A stretch of DNA of 64,000 bases, from assembly GCA_946402275.1 (NCBI GenBank), contig CAMIVY010000009.1:1-64000 (forward strand), read 5' to 3'. A program made the position numbers and the translations under genes. The notes beneath the pieces are model-generated. The model did not search any database, had not been told where the DNA came from, and saw only the letters and a program-made list of their open reading frames with translations. Source of the stretch: an uncultured Prevotella sp. (GTDB lineage Bacteria > Bacteroidota > Bacteroidia > Bacteroidales > Bacteroidaceae). This document shows, in pieces, positions 43,756 through 50,072 of the stretch (its first letter is position 1; every line of letters begins with the position of its first letter).

Positions 43756-44823
43756 CTACAGATTAAGCGGAGGCAACATTTCAGGGGAGAAGGTTGGTAG
43801 GTCGTGACTGATTCCGTGTTTCGTGAGACTTTCTGCAAATGTGTTGAGGCGCTCGGCAAGTGGTGCGAGGTTGCCATTCCGATATGCCCTTAACAACCGC
43901 AATGCATTTATCTCCAAAGCATCAAGATCAATGTTCAGTTCGACAAAGGAGATAAGGAACAACTGCAGGTCTTGGTCCTTAATATGTTCACAAATATCGA
44001 GTAATGTTTTGTCGTCGCGTAGATTGTTGAGATATTTTTCACAGATAGCAGGGTCGGTGTCTCTGACGGAGAGCAGGCATCTGAGACCTTGGCGGCGCAG
44101 TAGTGCTAAATCCTTGGTTTTGACGTAGGGGTAAAATTTCAGTGTCTTTAAGGTGAAGATTTCCTTTCTGTCCACATGATAGCGGCGGCAGATGATGTCG
44201 TAGGTGTCGGTGTAGTTCACAAGACATTGAGCCAGTTCGCTCTCATCTCTCTCCAAGATGTCGGCATCAAAATCGTCCCAGTCAATATTAATCGTCCTAA
44301 ATGGTGCAAACAACTGGCTTAAAAGTTTCTCCTGTTGCTCGATATAGATTTCCGATGTGTTGTCGGTTGTGCATGTAGCCAGAAGGATGTCGGCATCTAT
44401 GGTGTCGCGGTCGTTCAAGATATCATTGATAGCCTTGACTCGGTTGTATTCAGAATAGACCCAGGGCAAATATTCACTGATTTTCGAAAGGTTGCCATAG
44501 TTCTTTGCCTTTCTTTCCACTTCTGCTCTGCCCCAGACTTTGGCAGCTGTCTCTTTAGAGAAAGAACTCGTATCGCCGATGATGCTTTCCATTTCTGTCG
44601 CAAAATCCCTCTTCCCTGACTCATATTGCAGGTGGAGATATTCCTCGGCTTCCCTACACCCCATATCGATGGCTTTCTGAATGAAATAATGGGCGAGTAT
44701 GGCATTGCTTGCAATCCCGATACCCTCGGCATACATGATGCCGAGATGGAGGAAATCCATGGGGTTATGTGTTCCACAGACAGCCCTTTGTGCAACGGGG
44801 AATGGTGGTAATTTCATGTTCAT
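43756..44823 (-). CDS. Sel1-like/helical repeat protein
   Basis: A 355-residue soluble helical protein. The N-terminal part (about 20-55) carries one clear Sel1-type repeat (LGIMYAEGIGIASNAILAHYFIQKAIDMG); the rest is helical without a recognised domain. It begins 12 bases after the AAA+ gene and is probably its co-expressed adaptor, comparable to the hypothetical gene after the AAA+ gene at 13619. Confidence 0.6.
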   Translation of the reverse strand: MNMKLPPFPVAQRAVCGTHNPMDFLHLGIMYAEGIGIASNAILAHYFIQKAIDMGCREAEEYLHLQYESGKRDFATEMESIIGDTSSFSKETAAKVWGRAEVERKAKNYGNLSKISEYLPWVYSEYNRVKAINDILNDRDTIDADILLATCTTDNTSEIYIEQQEKLLSQLFAPFRTINIDWDDFDADILERDESELAQCLVNYTDTYDIICRRYHVDRKEIFTLKTLKFYPYVKTKDLALLRRQGLRCLLSVRDTDPAICEKYLNNLRDDKTLLDICEHIKDQDLQLFLISFVELNIDLDALEINALRLLRAYRNGNLAPLAERLNTFAESLTKHGISHDLPTFSPEMLPPLNL

Positions 44824-44835
44824 GGCAGGAAGGGG

Positions 44836-47055
44836 TTAGGCATTGAAGCCCACCTGTCGGCGAGGCTTCAATTCTATCGTGCGTGGGTTGAACTTCTGAT
44901 ATCCCTCCTCCACATCGGATGGGAGGATGTGCTGGTAGTTCTTGAGGGTGTCCTGCGTGACACGATTTGCCATTGCCGGAATGATGCCGTTGCGGATAAA
45001 CTGCTCCACCCAACGGGCATTGCCGAAATTCTTGGTTCGCTGTGAGAGGGTATCGCCTATCTTCTGACGGAGAACGGCCTGTGCTTCATTACTGAGGATA
45101 TAGTCATCTTTTGAAAATAGGTGCAGGGCAATTTCCATTAGTTGGTCGGCATCGTAGTCGCTGAAACGATACTTGTAAGGGAAGCGCCCCATTAGGCCAG
45201 GATTCGAGTTGAGCATGGCATCCATCTCCTTCTCGTAACCTGCGAAGATAATGACCATGTCTGGGTTAGGCTGTGAGAGGACAGTCAGCAGACTGTCAAT
45301 AACCTTGGCTCCATAGTCTTTTCGGTCGGCAGTGCCTTCATAGAGGTTGTATGCCTCATCGATAAAGAGCACGTTTCCTCTTGCTTCTTCCAAAATAGCC
45401 TTCATGTTCTCCTCGGTTTCGCCAATATAACGGCCAACGAGTCTTGTGCGGTCTGCACATATCACATCGCCTTTTGAAAGCAAGCCAATGGAGTGGTAAA
45501 TCTTGCCAAGCATTCGTGCAACAGTGGTCTTGCCTGTACCAGGGTTGCCGGTGAAGATGGCGTGTTGCGCTGCGGTATTCGATGTACGAAGTCCTGCTTT
45601 CTTGCGCTCTATGAAGAAACGGCTCTGGTTGGCCATCGTTGTGATGCTCTTTTTCACATCATCCAGTCCCACCATCTCATTGAGTTCTTTGATGCTGTCC
45701 TCAAACTCAGATGTTGAGTTAGGCAGTCGGCCAAGCGGAATGTCTTCTATCTCTAGTTGTGGCAGGGAAGCCTTCTCAGACATCACATCTGCAATTGCGC
45801 GTTGACGATAGCGAGGAGCTATCTCTTCTGTAATGAAGCGACGGATACTATTGAGTGACCATGTAGAGAAACACCCTTTTTCGTGATGTGTGAGGATAGC
45901 TTTTGAAAGGGCATCCATTACTGACTCTGAGGGATCAAGGTGTTCATTATCCAATTCCTTGATGAATGCCTGAATAAGTTCAAAGCCGCTATATGGTAGT
46001 TGGCTCAGTACGTTTCCACTCACAAACAGATCTTTCAGTGAAGGATATACGTCCAGAACACTCTCGATTTCCTGTTTGCCCCCGCATAGCCAAAGCTTGT
46101 ATTTCTCCTTGTCCTCACAGATTTTCTCTACAATCTGTCGAGCGACAACTTTTCCTCCTGTATTGAGTAAGGCTCCTGGATTGGTTAGGCAAAAGACCTG
46201 ATTGGTGGTATTGTTCAGCTTCTCGTTCAGTGGCTCAAAGGGATTTTGCAGGGCTGCGTTATAAAGTGTATTGCAGTCAACATGAATATAGTAGTATCCT
46301 GGCACAGCGAGTTTCTGGAAAGACTGAAGGATTTCTGCGTTCCAGTCTCTGTTTGTGGTGTAAATCAGTAGATTTCTACTGACCTTTAATTCTCTGCCAC
46401 TCAGTCCTTTTCGAAACTCATTGTATATTTTCAACTGCCTGCATTCCAAAGCGTATTTTCTTAACTCTGAGGTGCCAGGAGTCGTAGAGAGGATGTCCCA
46501 ACTTGATTCTGTGTTCTCTATACTGGTGGTAAGGATGTCTTCGAGACTACAGATGGGACACATCGTTAATGGTTGCTGCATAACGTTCAAAGACTTATCT
46601 ACCTCAAAGTCAATACGTGCAAGGGCACCATTATTCTTATCACGGATTAAAAGGAAGTATCTCCCTGGCAACCAAATACGGAAAGAAAGCATGACGATAC
46701 TCACATTGATGCTGTTCTCGCGATTGAACTTATATGTTACATCGCTGTTGCACATCGGGGAATAATCGTCTGAGTAGACAAAGCAAGCGAAACGTCCCTC
46801 TTTAATCATCGAGCCTTTCCTTGCTTGGATGCTCACAATAATGCAACCGTCTGTGTAGTCTGCTTCGTCGCTTGTTGATAGCGACAGCTCAATTTTTCTA
46901 ATATCCTTCAAAGCGGAAGTACCAATTGTTTTTCCTACGATTGTTTCAGCGGATTTGAAATCAGAAGCATCCTTTTGTGGATGAGGGGTCTCCATCAGTT
47001 CTTGAAGTCTTTTTGTGAAGTCTTCGTCAGTGTAATTTTGCATATTGCTGTTCAT
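44836..47055 (-). CDS. CbbX-type AAA+ ATPase with a degenerate first AAA domain
   Basis: A 739-residue protein. After a beta-rich N-terminal region (about 45-150) comes a degenerate AAA-like domain (about 225-385): LWLCGGKQEIESVLDVYPSL copies the VVLCGYKEP...NPGL segment of active AAA+ proteins, but no Walker A or B is left. The active module follows: VGLDDVKKSI, Walker A GNPGTGKTT, Walker B VLFIDEAYNL, IFAGYEKEM, NPGLMGRFPYKY. It ends RRQVGFNA. The start at 47055 is chosen because the candidate ECF promoter (47107-47079) overlaps the longer frame. Confidence 0.8.
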   Translation of the reverse strand: MNSNMQNYTDEDFTKRLQELMETPHPQKDASDFKSAETIVGKTIGTSALKDIRKIELSLSTSDEADYTDGCIIVSIQARKGSMIKEGRFACFVYSDDYSPMCNSDVTYKFNRENSINVSIVMLSFRIWLPGRYFLLIRDKNNGALARIDFEVDKSLNVMQQPLTMCPICSLEDILTTSIENTESSWDILSTTPGTSELRKYALECRQLKIYNEFRKGLSGRELKVSRNLLIYTTNRDWNAEILQSFQKLAVPGYYYIHVDCNTLYNAALQNPFEPLNEKLNNTTNQVFCLTNPGALLNTGGKVVARQIVEKICEDKEKYKLWLCGGKQEIESVLDVYPSLKDLFVSGNVLSQLPYSGFELIQAFIKELDNEHLDPSESVMDALSKAILTHHEKGCFSTWSLNSIRRFITEEIAPRYRQRAIADVMSEKASLPQLEIEDIPLGRLPNSTSEFEDSIKELNEMVGLDDVKKSITTMANQSRFFIERKKAGLRTSNTAAQHAIFTGNPGTGKTTVARMLGKIYHSIGLLSKGDVICADRTRLVGRYIGETEENMKAILEEARGNVLFIDEAYNLYEGTADRKDYGAKVIDSLLTVLSQPNPDMVIIFAGYEKEMDAMLNSNPGLMGRFPYKYRFSDYDADQLMEIALHLFSKDDYILSNEAQAVLRQKIGDTLSQRTKNFGNARWVEQFIRNGIIPAMANRVTQDTLKNYQHILPSDVEEGYQKFNPRTIELKPRRQVGFNA

Positions 47056-47078
47056 AATTCCGAAATGAATACCAAAAG

Positions 47079-47107
47079 AAAGAGCCACCTGAGTAGCTCT
47101 TTCTATC
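47079..47107 (-). promoter_or_regulatory. Candidate ECF-sigma promoter, GATAGAAA-N16-TCTTT (site 3, minus strand)
   Basis: On the minus strand GATAGAAA (47107-47100), 16 bases, TCTTT (47083-47079), then CTTTTGGTATTCA, which resembles the bases after sites 1 and 2. It is internal to the minus-strand gene run, so the AAA+ gene can be read separately. Confidence 0.65.
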
Positions 47108-47134
47108 ATGCCAATTCAAAAAAACAATTCTTAA

Positions 47135-47950
47135 TTACTGGAAATATTTTATGTCAATCTCTAATAGTTTATTTCCAATTTCTTCGCAAGCCTCTTTAAT
47201 CGTCTTTTTACATATGTCAATACCATGATAACCGCCTAATAGTAACTTTATGTCAGGTCTACTCCGAAACAAAGAGCTTAAATCTAAGTTATTGGAAGCC
47301 CAAATAGGTATAATTCTATTCCTCGTTGGCTCTCCAATGTGCGAGTTAATATAAGAAAGACGTAAGGCTATTGATATTTCATGATAAAGATAAGAGCTTT
47401 CTTTTAGGTTTTCGTCAAGAAAGACAAGAACATATCCATCTGAAGAAGCTTCGTTTAAAGATTTTATTATTCGGGCGTCATATTTGTCACCATACGTTAT
47501 TTGCTCTATATCAATAAAAGTTCTAAAATCTAATTTTTTTAATTCATTATTAGCTGCAACGGCTAATTTATACAAGTTATTTGGATAAGCCAAGAACACA
47601 GTAGAGCGTTTCTTGAAGTTTCTTATTGCACCCTCGATTTTTTCATTTGACCAATCTAAATTTACGATTTCGTATGGTCTGTTTGTTTCTTTTATATGTT
47701 TTATCTCAAATTTTACCCAATCTGACTTAACCGCGTTTTCACTCTCACAAAGGATAAATCTCTGACGACTATCTATCTCTTCTTTTATTAAGATTTCGGT
47801 TAGTTCTTTATATTCTTTCTTTTCAAGACATTTTAAGAAAAACATAAGGGGACGAAAACCTTCTTTTTCAAGAAGGTCTCTTATTATTCTTACTTTTTCG
47901 TAATCACGATGAGAGTGAGATAAAAACACGTATATTTTATTATCTTCCAT
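47135..47950 (-). CDS. Tandem TIR-domain protein
   Basis: A 271-residue protein made of two TIR-like domains. The first (about 5-100) has VFLSHSHRD and Glu82 in SDWVKFE; the second (about 115-265) has VFLAYPNN, FIDIEQITYGD and Glu191 in YLYHEIS. Both keep a Glu at the catalytic place. No other domain is present, so it could form filaments or act as a sensor plus enzyme pair. It is AT-rich compared with the genes on both sides and sits between the anti-sigma-like gene (6 bases away) and the AAA+ promoter, as if inserted there. Confidence 0.75.
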   Translation of the reverse strand: MEDNKIYVFLSHSHRDYEKVRIIRDLLEKEGFRPLMFFLKCLEKKEYKELTEILIKEEIDSRQRFILCESENAVKSDWVKFEIKHIKETNRPYEIVNLDWSNEKIEGAIRNFKKRSTVFLAYPNNLYKLAVAANNELKKLDFRTFIDIEQITYGDKYDARIIKSLNEASSDGYVLVFLDENLKESSYLYHEISIALRLSYINSHIGEPTRNRIIPIWASNNLDLSSLFRSRPDIKLLLGGYHGIDICKKTIKEACEEIGNKLLEIDIKYFQ

Positions 47951-47956
47951 CTAAGC

Positions 47957-48940
47957 TTACGTTAATTTGTTACCTTTCTTATAATTTGATTTGACTATAT
48001 CAAAGCCCAATTTCTTAACCAGTTTGATGGTATTGAATGCCATTATACGGTCGTATTCCTTTTCGCTATCTGGCAAAGCTGTATAAGGAATCATATCGGG
48101 ATGCTGTTTCTTTGCATCATTCCTTTCTTTGCCATAAGACCATCCCTCCTTTTTTCTGGCTTCAGCCCATACATCGTGGGCATTTTCTGCAATTGCCTCC
48201 TGAAGCTCTTCGAGATCAGCATCTAAAGGTATTGAGTCCACATCAATGGGGTGTGGCTCATATTCATCAACTGATTGTAACACCTGAATCATATAATTTT
48301 GTGATTCTTTCCACGCATTTAGGAAATCCGAAAGCTGTATATTTGAAATATAAGGTTCTTCATAGGGGTCAAACACGGTGACTATATCATTTTCAATGTG
48401 AGTGACTACAACGGCATGGTTAGTCAAATCCTCCAAATCAACAGGTTCGGAATAAAGTTTTTCTCTATCAACACCCACCACGACATCGTTGTCCATGATG
48501 AGTGCTTGTTTTATGTCCTCTAAAGTGGAATCATATTTTCTGGTCACAAACATACCAGAATATGCTAGTAGGTTGCCAAGGCAATAGAGCGGTGTTCCTT
48601 CTGGCTTCAGCCAATCCTTCCTTCTTGCTGTATTCAGTAACCATTCTTCATCATATGGCAGATGGCGACGGTGTAGAATGAATATTTCGCAAAGAACTGC
48701 GCAGATGTTTTCACCGCTGATAGCAGCCTTCTGAAGCATGGGCAATACATTATTCGAGAATGATGACATCTGGGCAATGGTGGCAGAATTCTCATCTGTT
48801 TCCAAAGCGACATGGAGAATTTCTTGTAGTTGCTTATCGCTTTTTAAAGCCTTAAGCACCTGCATGGTTTCCTCCTTACTGGCATTACCATCAAGGAATG
48901 CAGCCAGCAATTCGTCTGATATGATATCTTTATTTGCCAT
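47957..48940 (-). CDS. Anti-sigma-like / C39-like peptidase / RyR-domain protein
   Basis: A 327-residue protein in three parts. Residues about 6-45 (ISDELLAAFLDGNASKEE) look like the start of Bacteroidetes anti-sigma factors. About 75-215 is a papain-like C39-type peptidase: Cys80 or Cys84 in NICAVLCE, His175 in TNHAVVVTH, Asp191 in VFDPYE. About 255-315 is a RyR domain (VWAEARKKEGWSYG, then HPDMIPY and EKEYDR). Its gene overlaps the sigma factor gene by 11 bases. I infer that ligand binding to RyR or peptidase action frees the sigma factor. Confidence 0.75.
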   Translation of the reverse strand: MANKDIISDELLAAFLDGNASKEETMQVLKALKSDKQLQEILHVALETDENSATIAQMSSFSNNVLPMLQKAAISGENICAVLCEIFILHRRHLPYDEEWLLNTARRKDWLKPEGTPLYCLGNLLAYSGMFVTRKYDSTLEDIKQALIMDNDVVVGVDREKLYSEPVDLEDLTNHAVVVTHIENDIVTVFDPYEEPYISNIQLSDFLNAWKESQNYMIQVLQSVDEYEPHPIDVDSIPLDADLEELQEAIAENAHDVWAEARKKEGWSYGKERNDAKKQHPDMIPYTALPDSEKEYDRIMAFNTIKLVKKLGFDIVKSNYKKGNKLT

Positions 48941-49484
48941 ACGCTTTAATGTCGTTAAGGGCGATTCGAGTCAATTGTGCAATAGAACGCCGTTTAATAT
49001 TATACAGGTTTGCCGTTGTTATATTCATTTCCTGAGCCAGTACTTCGGGCTCGCAGTCTTCTAGAACGAGTCTGCGGATAACTTCTACGTAACGCTTCGT
49101 TGGCATCGCCTCGAAAAGTCGTTCCAAGTCATGCTGAGCATCCTTACTTGATTCATTATCATCAGCCTTTTCCTGCTCACTATAAGGAGTCTCATTACTA
49201 TTGTCATCTATCATTCTGGCTCGCTTCTTAATGAAGAATCGGATTGCCAAAACCTTTAGCCATTGGTATACAGAACTGCGATATTGGAAGTTGCGAAGTT
49301 TAAGGGCATCGTCCTCCATAAGATAGATGTAAAGCTCATTGACTATCTCATCATAATTAACCTCATAATCAAAGACTAATTTCATGACACTATGGAATAG
49401 CGGACGACACTTAACAAAGAGAAAATTCTTCGTTATGTGACTGTCACGTGCAATCAGTCCTTTTATAATTTCTTGGTCAGTCAT
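48930..49484 (-). CDS. ECF-type sigma factor
   Basis: A 184-residue sigma-70 family protein of ECF size: a region-2 helix set (YDEIVNELYIYL, then YQWLKVLAIRFFIKKRAR, about 45-92) and a region-4 helix-turn-helix (YVEVIRRLVLEDCEPEVLAQEMNITTANLYNIKRRS, about 130-165, read in two parts). It should direct RNA polymerase to promoters other than TAnnTTTG. Translation of the anti-sigma-like gene is coupled to it by overlap. The ATG at 49484 is preferred to 49490 on spacing grounds, with little certainty. The GATAGAAA-N16-TCTTT sites are its likely targets. Confidence 0.8.
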   Translation of the reverse strand: MTDQEIIKGLIARDSHITKNFLFVKCRPLFHSVMKLVFDYEVNYDEIVNELYIYLMEDDALKLRNFQYRSSVYQWLKVLAIRFFIKKRARMIDDNSNETPYSEQEKADDNESSKDAQHDLERLFEAMPTKRYVEVIRRLVLEDCEPEVLAQEMNITTANLYNIKRRSIAQLTRIALNDIKAYGK

Positions 49485-49510
49485 AATCATGTTTTAGCAA
49501 AAACTTGGGG

Positions 49511-49518
49511 CAAATTTA
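49511..49518 (-). promoter_or_regulatory. -7 box TAAATTTG of the sigma operon
   Basis: Matches TAnnTTTG on the minus strand 27 bases before the ATG. The sigma operon thus seems to be read by the main sigma factor, not by itself. Confidence 0.55.
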
Positions 49519-49729
49519 CGAAAAAATTCCAAAAGATTTTCATGTTTGTCTAAAAATAAGCATTTTAATGCATTTTATTAGCAACCTTATTATTCAGATG
49601 TTTGAAAAACTCTTTTGGACCGTTTTATAATGCTTTTATTATTGGAATGGGTATGGTAAAGATATGATGAAGCTTTGAAAACAAAGTAAAATTGGCCTGA
49701 AAGCAATTTTTTTTGTGACGAATCCTATA
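49519..49729. other. AT-rich intergenic stretch without recognised features
   Basis: Divergent space between the sigma operon and the restriction island. No gene, RNA or repeat that I can support. Confidence 0.4.
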
Positions 49730-49762
49730 TTTTTGGCGGGAAGCAACGCTGTTTGCCAAAAA
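49730..49762. repeat. 8-bp inverted repeat TTTTTGGC / GCCAAAAA
   Basis: Arms at 49730-49737 and 49755-49762, 17 bases apart, directly before the XRE promoter's -7 box. It could be the operator of the XRE regulator. Confidence 0.45.
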
Positions 49763-49767
49763 ATTAC

Positions 49768-49775
49768 TATCTTTG
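49768..49775 (+). promoter_or_regulatory. -7 box TATCTTTG of the restriction island
   Basis: Matches TAnnTTTG, 26 bases before the XRE start at 49802. All genes to 63352 follow on this strand with small gaps or overlaps. Confidence 0.6.
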
Positions 49776-49801
49776 TAGCCATATTATAATAAGGTATAAT
49801 T

Positions 49802-50002
49802 ATGGAGACTAAAGATCTAAACAGAATCAAGGTGGTGCTTGCTGATAAGAAGCGCACAAACAAGTGGCTGGCTGAGACACTGGGCAAGGATCCTGCTACA
49901 GTTTCTAAGTGGTGTACTAACTCTGCACAGCCCACTTTGGAAAACCTGATAGAAATTGCCCGTTGTTTGGAAGTTGATGTTAAGGAATTATTGCGCATAT
50001 AG
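49802..50002 (+). CDS. XRE-family regulator of the restriction island
   Basis: A 66-residue protein that is almost only a Cro/CI-type HTH: RTNKWLAETLGKDPATVSKW (about 18-37) and the closing LEVDVKELLRI typical of Bacteroidetes XRE regulators. Small regulators of this type control restriction genes so that methylation precedes cutting. It precedes the helicase gene by 70 bases and is probably autoregulated through the inverted repeat in its promoter. Confidence 0.8.
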   Translation: METKDLNRIKVVLADKKRTNKWLAETLGKDPATVSKWCTNSAQPTLENLIEIARCLEVDVKELLRI

Positions 50003-50072
50003 ATGATAGATGTTGCGTAGGCATTGAAAGGGAGTAGCAAAGGGTTGAGTAATAACTAAAAACGGAACTGAT

